Below, in pieces: positions 22,301-32,529 of a stretch of 64,000 nt of DNA. The translations under genes were made by a program, and so were the position numbers. Each line of letters starts with the position of its first letter. Within the stretch, counting starts at the first letter, position 1. Origin of the DNA: Ectobius pallidus (taxonomy: Eukaryota; Arthropoda; Insecta; Blattodea; Ectobiidae); contig CAXKWD010000007.1 in NCBI GenBank assembly GCA_964059195.1, forward strand, positions 154,551,269 through 154,615,268. The letters run 5' to 3'. The notes beneath the pieces are model-generated. The model was not told where the DNA came from, did not search any database, and was given only the letters and a program-made list of their open reading frames with translations.

Positions 22301-22852
22301 GTAAGTAACTTTTCAAATGTGTATTTTGTTCCCGATAGTTACCAACCCAGTGAAAAAAATCTGATGTATAACACATTATTTCCTCTGCCCAAATAAAAGT
22401 TTGGCCTCTTAGTGTAATATATTATGTACGACATTCATGTAAATTGGTTATTAAAATGAGGATGTGGTTATAGCATCGCATCCTCGAAGGATACACAACA
22501 CAAATGAAATTTGCACTCACATAACTTTATTTACCCTATACATGAGCAATACATCTTTTTCATTTCACATTCTGATATAGAATAAAATGCAGTACAGCAA
22601 AGAGCGCGTATTCAGTGTTTCATCCTGATGCAAAGTTTTATTGTTCACCAGACAAGACTAAGTTTCTACAAACAGTGGACATAACTAAATTTTTGAAGTG
22701 AAACATCTTTAGCCGCGGTAGGGGTAAATCAAGAGCTTGTGTAACGCTCAAAAATCGTCACGAAATTAATTAAACGCTGAAAATCGTCACGAAATTATTG
22801 AGGTGTGACGGAACGGACTGCACAGAAAACAATCAACTCAATGATTACACTT

Positions 22853-23430
22853 ATCCAAAATTTAAAAAAATCAAAAAATTCAAGATTAAAAAATCCAAAA
22901 TGCAAAATTTAAAAAATCGAAACATCCAAAATTAAAAATCGAAAATTAAAAATTCAAAAAATAAAAAATTTAAAGATCCAAAATTTATAAAACCCAATAT
23001 TAAAAAATCCAAAATTAAAAATTAAAAAATCCAAATAACCAAAATTTAATAAATAAAACAATTTAAAATTTAAAAACTCAAAAATCCAAAACTTAAAAAA
23101 TTAAAAAATCCAAATATCCATAGTTTAACAATTCAAAAAATTCAAAATTCAAAAATCCAATATTTAAAAAATAAAAATCCAAAATTTAAATATCCAAAAT
23201 CCAAAGTTTAAAAATAAAAAAATCGAAAATTAAAAAAAATCCTAAAAATAAAAAATTCAAAGATCTAAAATTTAAAAAATCCTTAATAAAAAAATTCATA
23301 ATTCGAAAATTAAAAAAATTAAAAATCCAAAAGTTAAAAAGTCAAAAAACCCAATATTAAAAAGTCCAACAATCCAAAATTGAAAAAAATCCAATAATCC
23401 AGAATTGAAAAATTCCAAAAATTAAAACAA
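22853..23430. repeat. Low-complexity AAATCCAAAATT-like block
   Basis: About 580 bp made almost only of short words such as AAAATCC, AAAATTT and AATTCAAA in irregular order on the plus strand, with very few G residues. It behaves like a degenerate tandem array with a unit of about 7-14 bp. No gene. Confidence 0.8.
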
Positions 23431-23675
23431 TTTTCACTTCTGTCGCGTAGCATACCACGCACACTTTTTTCTCTTAGTATAAGCACCTCATGTACAAAAG
23501 TTAAACAAGATCGTTAGAGCAGTTTTCTAGAAAATCGCGAAAAACGAATCTTTCTTCAAGTAAAGTGGCATTAAAAGCAAGAGATAATCGCCGCCAATCT
23601 TCTTGTCACATCCCCAACAATAATTTTATATATGTATTTATAGTGTATGACGTAAGTTATCTGACAACATGTATA

Positions 23676-24212
23676 CAGGGTGTTAATGAATAACACCGAA
23701 ATATTTTACCTATGCATAGAGGGGACATAGACAAGCAAAATTATTAGGAGATTTTTGCTCTATGGATTCAATTTTTCCTGTTACAGCATAAAATCCCCTA
23801 GGGCATGGCCGCCACTGACTTCTTACATTAGAAAAAAAAAAATTGCAAAACAAAGGAACTTCGTTGTTAACACTGTAGTCAGTAGTTATGAATAAAAAAA
23901 GACTAATGCCAGTCATGTGATTAGTCTGTAAATTTTGCAGATTAGAAAAATCTTAATTATGATATAGCTGTGAATCAATGATTCAGAATCAGGCTTTTAT
24001 CGATCATTAGGAAGGCATGAAGTCAACTTAATGAAAATTTTAACCCTATTTCGCATAATTATTGACTTACGAACACAAAATTATAATGGCTTTAATGCCC
24101 TGTAGCAAACACATTTTACGCCAGAGAGCAAAAATCTCCTAATAAAAGTTGCTTGTCTATGCCCCCTCTATATACAGGTATTATATTTCGGTGTTATTCA
24201 TTAACACTCAGT
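23676..24212. mobile_element. DNA transposon family G, TA target site
   Basis: Inverted ends of about 80 bp start with CAGGGTGTTAATG and its counterpart, each including GTGTTAATGAATAACAC, which is itself palindromic. TA flanks both sides (23674-23675 and 24213-24214), as in Tc1/mariner-type insertions. No transposase in 537 bp, so non-autonomous. It split an older family F copy. Confidence 0.82.
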
Positions 24213-25004
24213 TATGTTCAAAAAGATGGAAATAAATTAATGAATGAATGAAAAATACAAAATTTTGTTTTCATACGATTTTTCGTTCAGGAGCTAAGCT
24301 GTTCACAGACACATCCACACACACACACAGATATGTTTTTGAAAATAATCCCTTGGATTCAGAAGACCTCAGAACATGTATTTATGTTAAAAAGTCAACC
24401 TCAAATTTCGGGGTCGAAAACAATACCGGTACTTGCTCTGCCTACCTCGTATAACAAAATGAAACGCCTGCAGGATTTGTTTAGACTACCACGCCCAACA
24501 AAAAGTCCTGTAAAATGACCATTTCCCATGTTGGGCGCAGGCGATATCCTATTCCAGTTAATTTGTCAGTCAGAGCAGTCACATTTTACATTCTTTGTTA
24601 AACAGAACATACAGTATGTTTTTTTTATTTCATCTGGAGGAACCCTTGAAAACATATCATTATGTAATAGGGCTAAGAAAATGAGGAAACATTCATTTCT
24701 TTTCGAGTGTCGGAAAACCAGGCCCAACATAAAACATGTTCATTTTGGGTCACCGTAGGCCAAAAAATTATGGTTTTTATCTTTTACCCTTTCTGAATTT
24801 TTTGTTTATTTGTGCTTTTTTGGCTTTTTTAAAAGTCTTAACGTCTTTTTCTTTAACTTCACATTCTTTCGACTAAATTTTTGCTGCTTTTTCTAAATTC
24901 GAACAGACAACGACACAGTGCCGCGTCTTGACAATGACTTTGAACAGACAATGGCGATTTGGAGGTTGTCCACTTCAGTTGATGAAAGAAAGCCAGGCTG
25001 TAAA

Positions 25005-25402
25005 CAGTGCCGTATTTAAGCCTAGGCAGACTAGGCAGCTGCCTAAGGAGGCAGATTTGAAGGGGCGGCTTTTAAGCTGTTACTGTTTTTTTTAATGTAT
25101 TAAACATTTTATTCAATACTCTTCAAAGTAGTACTAATGTAACGCACAATGAAATAGAAATAAATAACACTGACAACAATACGCACCTGTTTATTTATTT
25201 ACTTATTTATTTATTATTATATATTATTATTATTATTATTATTAATATTTTATTATTATTATTATTACTATTATTATTAGCCTACTATTTCAGTTACAAT
25301 AAAGCTTATTGTAGGTTACTTTGTGGTACATTCATGTGGAAAAAAGGGGGCGAAAATATTTTTTGCTGCCTAAGGGCGCTTAAGTAGCTAAATACGCCCC
25401 TG
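25005..25402. mobile_element. hAT non-autonomous element with 8-bp duplication
   Basis: Perfect target duplication GCTGTAAA (24997-25004 and 25403-25410). The ends CAGTGCCGTATTTA and TAAATACGCCCCTG are imperfect inverted repeats. It contains (ATT)n at about 25190-25275 and no transposase. Confidence 0.88.
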
Positions 25403-25784
25403 GCTGTAAACATTTCTAAAGCAAAACCTAGCAAAAGTTTCCTTTTAATTTTTATTTTTTAATATTTTTTTTATATTTTCTTATTTCTTTTTATTGCTTT
25501 TTTCTGAATTTGGAGCGGAGGCGTTTGCCACTAATGGAAGTACACTTTCCTGAAAATGTTGAGGGGTGAAAGTTAGTGCAGAAAAGTGGTTCCATGTCCA
25601 ACAGGAGGTTTACCCTAATTGAAACTAAAATTATTAATCATAATGTTGGGTTTCTTTACCACCTTATACCCTCAATAACAATATAATATTATTAAACATA
25701 TTAATTAAATCACTTCTTACGTTCTTTTTCAGTTTTATGTCATTTTTAGGATACTTTTAGGTAGAAAGAAATTCTGAATGATAA

Positions 25785-25842
25785 AAACACTTTATTCTCC
25801 ACTTACATTACTTGTAATAGCACAGGACTAGTTTCAAGAGCC
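25785..25842 (-). mobile_element. 3' tail of Penelope-like element
   Basis: Minus-strand sequence after the stop codon of the GIY-YIG frame, ending near 25785 where a different repeat begins. It contains the right part of a hammerhead-like fold (see 25826-25863). Confidence 0.5.
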
Positions 25843-25863
25843 TTATTCGCTCCCATCATCGGC
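25826..25863 (-). ncRNA. Degraded hammerhead ribozyme-like motif
   Basis: On the minus strand CCGATGA is followed by a stem GGGAGC/GCTCTT closed by a 7-nt loop, then GAAAC TA GTC. This is the hammerhead order CUGANGA, stem II, GAAA, short stem III, GUC cleavage triplet. One core base differs (C for U at the second core position) and stem I is short. Hammerheads are known from Penelope-like elements, which supports the reading. It is probably inactive. Confidence 0.5.
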
Positions 25864-27020
25864 TGGTGGTCGATTGTTATTCTGGTTGCCATGTTGGTTT
25901 GTATATATGCATTGTTCTGTGCTGCCCTCTCGTTTCGTTTTTGTAAGTCGCACTACGTCGTCTATAGGTGGGATTTCAAAGTTCATAACCTTGTCTTCTT
26001 TCTTAGTGATGAATATTTTCTCCCATACGTTCAGTTCGGATGGTTTCTTAACGTGTTTTAATAGTTTGATCTCCTTTTTAACACTGTGATTTTTTGTCCA
26101 GCAATGGTATGCAACTGCTGATCTTTCGGTCTGCATTAGTTTTATGTTTCTAAGTGTTCCTTCATTCTTATTTCCAAACTCCTCCTGGTTTGTCCAATGT
26201 AGATCTGATCACAATCTGTGCATTCTATTTGGTAGATACCTGATAGTTTGGTTTTTGGTGTACTATTCTTCAGTGGGTGGTTGAGCAAGTTCCTAATGGT
26301 ATAATTATTCTTTGGTGCCAATTTTATATTGTGGTTTTTAAACACTTTTTCAAATTTATTAAAGAATTTAGGGTGGTAAGTAAATTTGTTGTAATGTTGC
26401 TGTGTTTTTTCTAAAGTATCCAATGTACTAATTTCTCTGATCTTGTTTTTCTTTGTGTGTCTTCTAATCATTTTGTCTATGAAATTTGTCTTAAACCCAT
26501 TAATCGTTGCCACTTCTAGTATATGTTTATATTCTTTATTATACTCTGTCTTTGTCATTGGTATATTAATTAATCTATGAACTAGGCTATGAAAAACAGC
26601 AAATTGGTGAGCTTTCGGGTTGTATTTATTGCATTTAATGTAGTTGTCTACATGTGTATTTTTTCTGTAAATTCCGAATTCCAGTTTTTCATGTTTCCTC
26701 ATGATTTTTAAATCAAGGAAAGGCAAACATCCGCCTTCTTCCATTTCAATGGTAAACTTTATCGATTGGTCTTGTGTATTTAACAATTTTACTGCATCTT
26801 CTACAAATCTTTTTGGGATGATAGCGAAAATATCATCGACGTACCTGAACCAGTTTTTAAAAATATGTGGGAATGCCCCGGTGAACTCTAGTTCAAGGTT
26901 ACTCATGTATAGGTCAGCCAACATCGGTGAAATTGGGCTACCCATAGCTAGTCCCTTAGTTTGTTGATAATATTCTTGATTAAACATAAAACTGTTTTGT
27001 TTAATGCAATGTACTATGAT
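25843..27020 (-). pseudogene. Penelope-like element: reverse transcriptase plus GIY-YIG
   Basis: A 5'-truncated retroelement. The open frame runs from about 27020 (no start needed, IIVHCIKQNSFMFNQEYYQQ) and holds RT motifs: GLAMGSPISPMLADLYM (motif B region), FRYVDDIFAI (catalytic YVDD) and LPFLDLKI. It then shows the Penelope-typical tail with FYRK-like GIYRKNTHVDNYI and ends with a GIY-YIG endonuclease start (SGIYQIECTDCDQIYIGQTR). A single-base frameshift near 26148 separates the rest of that domain (25843-26136, RSAVAYHCWTKNH). The N-terminal half of the RT, including the first catalytic Asp, is absent. Penelope-like elements are telomerase-related retroelements that use the GIY-YIG nuclease for integration. 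This copy is dead. Confidence 0.92.
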
Positions 27021-27754
27021 TTATTTATTGGTGCTTTACTTTTAGGTGTTTCTTAGGCAATTTATAGACCTTCAACTTCCTAGCGCTAACAATCTGTAGT
27101 GTAGAAAGTACAGTAGTAAGTAAGTACAGTCAGACCTGCCCAAACTACAACCTTCAATTAGCAATCACCTTAGTAAACGACCATTTTTCTGTGGAACCGA
27201 TTACTTTTCCCATAAAGCCTGTGTAATAATATCCCTTCCCTTTGACAGCTCCTCACACCGCGGTCAACGTAATATTTTCAGTCGTGTGAAATTAATAGGT
27301 ACAGGATTCAAGTAAGCTAAGAAATGTTTACCCAATTTTCCAGAATTAAAATTATTTATGGCATTTTAAGATAAAATAAAAAGTGTATTATTTCTGTTTA
27401 GACTCACGAAATTTCTCCTGGTGTAAATCAGAAACGTTAATGTAATTCAAATATAGGCATTCATCTTCAGTTTCTTGTGTCTTCACACAAAACTCTTTAG
27501 ATGGTTAAGATGGTCTACAAATCATTAGTTAGGAAAATTTCCCGATCACAAGTTCTTCACACAGTTAAGAAATAACAGGATCGTTGAATGATAATGGTTG
27601 CTCCCATTGTTGTATAATATATTTGGGGAGGCCATGCCACAAAATAAACAACGGAATTTGATTGAATGTAAATTTAAATAAGTTTTGACAGAAATACAAT
27701 ATGTTGAAAATATGGGAACAGGATTGATTGATCTAAAAAGTCCATTCTTTTAGT

Positions 27755-28320
27755 AGACTATTCCACTCATACGCCGCGTGTTTGATATTGAACAATAACG
27801 TTTAGCTTCTCCTCGGATATAGACCAATCACGGCCGTTTTTTTACAATATGAATCGCGAGGGTGGAGTTTTATCGGGTAAAATAGTCTGCTCTTTAATGG
27901 ACACGTAAGCATCAGTGTGCAGTGATTAACGTGTCACATGCTGCCATTAAACAGCACGAAAACAGATTATTTTATGCAACATAACTTGTTTGGAAACTGA
28001 AATAATAGAAATGTACATTGATTAAAAAACAATTTCGATTCGGTGCAAGCCAGTTCGTGTGCTTTTATTCTGTTCTGCTGTTAGCTTACCTAAATGAAGT
28101 TAACTATGCCTTGTGAATCGATTCATGGATGGTTGATTCGTAGTATGCCGTGATCTCGTAGCTGTTAGTTTTGTTTTTATACAACAAAGTATGAAAGTAA
28201 TTATTATTTTATAATCCGTTACATTTTTATTCATGGAATAGTCTTAAATAAATCCAACTCGAGTGGACGAGTTTCATCAGATAAATTCGTCAACTCTCGT
28301 GGGATTACCTGTGATAAAAT
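27755..28320 (+). repeat. Interspersed repeat family P, copy 2
   Basis: Collinear with 6386-7192 but without the extra 190 bp. GACTATTCCACTCATACGCC marks the left side and GGAATAGTCTTAAATAAAT then CTCTCGTGGGATTACC the right. No coding sequence. Confidence 0.75.
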
Positions 28321-28779
28321 CATTTAGTATTTTGTAAATACTAATTTTTAAATGTTAATTTTGTACGGTTCATTATCCAGTCTGTATTACTTGAAAGGTA
28401 CAGTACTATGAGGTTTAAGTGGGCCTACAGGCTTTCCTCAACCGTAGGCGATCTCTTTCTAAACGGGAACTAAACTCACAGCGACGTTAGAATTTTCTTT
28501 AATTAATAATAAGAGCAATAATAACGAAAATTGTGTAACAAAATCCAAAATAATAAAATAATATATAATATTAGTATAATAATAATTTAATTTAAGCTGT
28601 GCCATGACAACATATAACAATCCGAAAATATTATACTGAATATTTATAAAATACAATTTAGTTCTCATGACAACAGTGTATTGTTTACATTAATCACATA
28701 GTCTTTGGGAGCTACATGATACTGGGCTTTGACACATTCTAATGCTATCGATGTAATGCATTGGTGTAAATAAATAATG

Positions 28780-29450
28780 AATAACGAAAATCCACGAAAA
28801 TAATGCACAATGTGATGCAGTCACATAACTATCTCTACCCTGGACATCACATTTTGATGTAGAATAAGAGGTCGTATTGCAGCGACAGGTTAATCCATTT
28901 GTCTGGCCTGCTTGGATGCCAACGAAGTCTGTAAAACATCCTACCCACTGATAGGTTATTCATAGCTACAGGCTGCATTAGTTGTGAAATAGGGATGTTA
29001 TCATGGGGCCCTAAGCACCTAAAAGAAGACAGAATAGGATGGAACATTTTTAGTCCTATATGTGCAGTAAATTAAATTTAAGGATTTGGGGTGGAAAATT
29101 TGAAAGCGATATTGAATATCTTTTTTACTTCAGCCCCGAAACGGTTGTATGGTAACATGAGAGTGAGCAATAAAATATTCCGCAAAGATAATACAGTTTT
29201 ATGTTACCGGAATTTCTGTTTCTTCTTATTACCACCTCTCCGAGGCATGGTGTGTAGAAGCAATGGGTTGAAAAATTCTAAGTCCTCTAAGAGCCATAAA
29301 CAGTTATATCAAACGTTTTCTGAGGGAATAATTATTTCTCATTTCAAATCCTACATACCTAAGGACCTAGAGTTTGAAAACCGAAAGTCCTTCGTAAGTT
29401 AATTTCAAATTACAAAATACAAAACCCGAGTGACGCCAGGCCTTTTAATC

Positions 29451-29453
<3 letters not shown>
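28780..29453 (+). mobile_element. Helitron A copy, 3' part
   Basis: Matches the Helitron at 38305-40867 over two blocks (words AATCCACGAAAATAATGCA, AGTCACATAACT, CTCTACCCTGGACAT, then AATATTCCGCAAAGA and AAAGTCCTTCGTAAGTTAAT). It ends in a hairpin-like GC stretch and CTAG followed by T (29450-29454), as Helitrons do. Unlike the other copy it lacks the insertion at 39222-40551, so it is the empty-site reference. Confidence 0.75.

Positions 29454-29541
<88 letters not shown>
29454..29541. repeat. (TAG)n/(TAA)n microsatellite
   Basis: Starts right at the Helitron A 3' end, with TAG, then TGG, then TAA units. The array seems to have grown from the insertion border. Confidence 0.85.
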
Positions 29542-29543
<2 letters not shown>

Positions 29544-29732
29544 CTGCGAAGATACCTACTCTTGACAGACGACTAATTAGACGTTGCACCTTTTATTATA
29601 TTATTCTGGAATCATGGAAAATTTTTGTAGGCTATATTATAATCATTAATTTCACGAGAATGTTATTCAAAACAATTAGGTGCCCGCGAAAGGTTATATT
29701 ATTGTTTTCATTATAACCTTGTGACTGTGAGA

Positions 29733-29908
29733 ATAATATAGGAGAAAAATTCCTCCGACAATGGGACTTGAACCCAGGACCTTTGGCTATTCGCGACAAT
29801 GCTCTACCAACTGAGCTAAGCCGGACTTCAACTCACAGCGCCAGATGGAACCTCTCTCCTATGACTAATTGCCCTAATGGTCTACCTCACAGACAGGCAA
29901 GTTATGTC
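29733..29908 (-). repeat. tRNA-derived SINE, left half of inverted pair
   Basis: Minus strand shows a tRNA-like head with A-box TAGCTCAGTTGG and B-box GGTTCAAGTCC, followed by a body ending in GACATAACTTG. It mirrors 29991-30168. The anticodon arm is degenerate, so it is not a working tRNA gene. Confidence 0.85.
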
Positions 29909-29990
29909 TATCTTGAATGTTAACTGTACAATAACAGTGGGAGCCCGGTCACAAAAATCACTACTTAGTGTGCCTCACAGTACTGCATAT

Positions 29991-30168
29991 GACATAACTT
30001 GTCTGTCTGTGAGGTAAACCATTAGGGCAAATCAGTCATAGGAGAGAGGTTCCATCTGGCGCTGTGGGTTGAACTCCGGCTTAGCTCAGTTGGTAGAGCA
30101 CTGACGCGAATAGTTAAAGATCCTGGGTTCAAGTCCCAGTGTTGGAGGAATTTTTCTCCTATAATAAT
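29991..30168 (+). repeat. tRNA-derived SINE, right half of inverted pair
   Basis: Same unit as 29733-29908 in the opposite direction: A-box TAGCTCAGTTGG, perfect D-stem GCTC/GAGC, B-box GGTTCAAGTCC, acceptor-like ends with mismatches. The internal polymerase III boxes are intact in both halves. Confidence 0.85.
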
Positions 30169-30989
30169 CTCATGTAATGTCCAACAGAGACAATAATCTG
30201 TGGTTCATGAATGCTTATATATCTATCTTATGACTATGTTGTAAACATTGTTGTAGTCGGGGACAATAGTCCGATACTAGTATCTTATGGTTTTGAGGAG
30301 TAGCCTACATAAAAAAACTACGCTTTTCTTTTTGTATAGTAGATAATGACGAAAACCCTTATTTAAAGTATAAATTCAGTCTAGTACAGATAGACTTCAA
30401 TAGTACTTACCGATGGAAATTCAAAAATGGCGGATATTGATTAAACAAAGGCAGGTTTGGGGCATGCGCTTCAATAGCTCTTTTAATAATCTGGTTTAAA
30501 GGTATTCCTCTAAGTGTTAACTTTCATTTTCCTCACATCCATGCCTGCAATGTTGTTGTATTTATTATTGCATGTAGCTTTTATTCTTGTCACTTAAGGT
30601 GCGTGATCTTAAAGTAGGGTTTATACGAATAAAATCGAATCGGGATTAAGCGAGGGCGCCCGCAGGTTTTCTTCTCTGTGGGGGTATAACTCCCTCCCTC
30701 TCGGTACCTACTACTGTACCTATTGTTATAGGCACGGAAGTTATTACTCTATCAAAATACGAAATTTGCATGCAAACATGTTCTGAAATTTGTAAAACAA
30801 GGTCCGGAACCAATGAAGCAAGTTATGCTCTATCATCTAAGTAATTTTAATACTTTACGTCCATTTTTAGCTATAGCCTACAGTTGAATCTCAATTATAC
30901 GAACTAACTAGACCAGGAGTACGTCGGATCACTGAAAATCTCGGATAATGCAAAACAAAATAAAAAGTAATAAACTCCAAAATATAATA

Positions 30990-31248
30990 TGAGGGGTCTA
31001 TTAGCAAAACCGGCAATCTCCATTCTCAGAAAAGATAGAGATGCTAACTTCTAGTGGAAGTTTAATGCATTTCCTGCTACATATTTAGTGTTTGTGTAGC
31101 AAATCCGACTTTCCACCTAAGGGATGAACTCAGATTTACAACATACTCACTAAATATGTAGCAGAAAATGCATTAAACTTTCATTAGAAGTTAGCATTTC
31201 TATCTTTTATCAAAATGGAGATTCTCGGGTTTGCTAATAGACCCCTCA
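30990..31248. mobile_element. Palindromic MITE with about 100-bp arms
   Basis: The ends TGAGGGGTCTATTAGCAAA and its reverse complement open two arms of about 100 bp that mirror each other with few mismatches around a roughly 55-bp loop. No coding sequence. Confidence 0.82.
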
Positions 31249-31517
31249 AATGCCCATAGCTTTAGCCAGCACGTAAGTTAGCGCAATCTCGAAGACACTT
31301 AAACCTTCATTCTGTGTCATCTTGTTTGCTTTTTTCTATGCTCTAGACTTCTAGAACTCGGTTTTCCTCCATTTTCATGACTATTAACTAGAGTACTAAA
31401 TTTAGGTGTCAGTGGCGGGCAGTCGAAACTGCCGATTCTGTTTACACAGCTTTACAGCTCTACATCGTGGGATACTACAGACTACGGTTGTAAGTCCACC
31501 AAAAGTACAGCAAAGAA

Positions 31518-32057
31518 AATCAGGTAAACTGATGTAACCAATTGCTAGAATGCTTTTGTTTAATCAGTAATAATTGCAATTATGATATGCCGAAAATAAG
31601 TTATTTTTGTAATTGATTTCAGAGTTAAGTTCCAGATCGATTCATTAAGAAGACCTTACGGAAAAACAAAGGTCAAGTTTGTTAAGCATATGTGAAGGAA
31701 TATGTGGGTAGTGTTATTTGCCAAAGATAACTATATTGCAATTTCCAAAGTCGTATATGAACACTGTAAAACAATATGTTGTCATGAGAACTGATTTGCA
31801 TTTGATAAATTCAAATATATTACCTTAAAATAGGCCCTAAATTAGGCATTACTCAGGTACCGGTAAGCCGATTTGGTCCAATATCAATAGGCTTCTTCCC
31901 ATGGACGTTATAAATATGTATACCAAGTTTCATGAAAATCCGATAAAGCGTATTTGAGATATCGCGCGTACAGACACACGGGGAGACAAGACAGACGGAC
32001 AGACATTTTCCCGTTCCCCACACAATCTCATAAAGTACCATTCTGGCACTTAATAAA
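31518..32057 (+). repeat. Interspersed repeat family E, copy 2
   Basis: Collinear with 11208-11950 but without the tRNA-like middle part, and slightly better preserved at its right end (CAATCTCATAAAGTACCAT, TGGCACTTAATAA). Confidence 0.78.
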
Positions 32058-32261
32058 TGTGGCACGATATAAGTTTATTAAACACAAGCATTATGTGCGC
32101 GTTGTTTGACGTTCCCATCCATCTCAAATGACTAAGGAAATATTATAAGCCGCGTTTAAGACCAGGTGTTATTTATCTTGCATGGTTTTTTCTTCGTATT
32201 TGTTCTTTTATCAACCACTCCTGTCCCCTATCACATTTTGTTTAACTTTCATCTCGAGAGC

Positions 32262-32422
32262 AAAGCACGTGTGTTTTTATGTCGCGTGCCATTTGTTTAT
32301 ATATCGGCGCCATTTCCGAGTATCTACGTCACTACCGGTGCAGCTGTTTGGATGGTGGGGGGAATGCGATGTTAGCGACCTCACGCGACCGGCTGGCGAG
32401 TAAACTTCAGTTTGTTGTAAAG
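32262..32422 (+). promoter_or_regulatory. GC-rich candidate promoter
   Basis: A GC- and CpG-rich island in an AT-rich region with CACGTG (about 32267), TACGTCAC (about 32323), CAGCTG (about 32341) and an arthropod-type TTCAGTTTG initiator (about 32407) shortly before an ATG. This fits the 5' end of a housekeeping or regulated gene transcribed to the right. Confidence 0.45.
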
Positions 32423-32516
32423 ATGGCGTGTGTGGAGAGGTGGAAGTTGTGGTGTTGTGTTTTGTTTGTGGTGTTACGTGTTATTAAAACAGAATATGTG
32501 TTTTCCGACAGAATAG
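32423..32516 (+). CDS. Candidate first exon with signal peptide
   Basis: ATG in a good context (aaagATGGCG) starts 31 codons: MACVERWKLW, then the hydrophobic run CCVLFVVL, then RVIKTEYVFSDRI. It stops at a consensus donor ATAG|GTGAGT in phase 1. The charged start, hydrophobic core and polar end look like a secretory signal peptide, so the gene may encode a secreted or membrane protein. The frame continues open upstream to 32279, but the ATG at 32423 has the better context and sits after the likely initiator. No downstream exon was found, so the product is unknown. Confidence 0.5.
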
Positions 32517-32529
32517 GTGAGTTCTAAAA

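Larger units (their letters stand above)
22378..24460 (-). repeat. Repeat family F copy, broken by later insertions
   Basis: Read on the minus strand, segments 24460-24254, 23600-23440 and 22640-22378 match successive parts of the F copy at 61153-61950 (TATTGTTTTCGACCC, CGTATGAAAACAAAATTT, AAGATTGGCG, GCGCGCTCTTT-like and TTCCTCTGCCC words). They are separated by the transposon at 23676-24212 and the A-rich block at 22853-23430, which postdate F. No coding capacity is seen. Confidence 0.65.

Noticed and set aside
29735..30170. Two tRNA genes
   Set aside because: A and B boxes are good, but the anticodon stems and loops are mispaired and lack U33, acceptor stems are imperfect and the similarity continues well beyond 73 nt. 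They are tRNA-derived SINEs.
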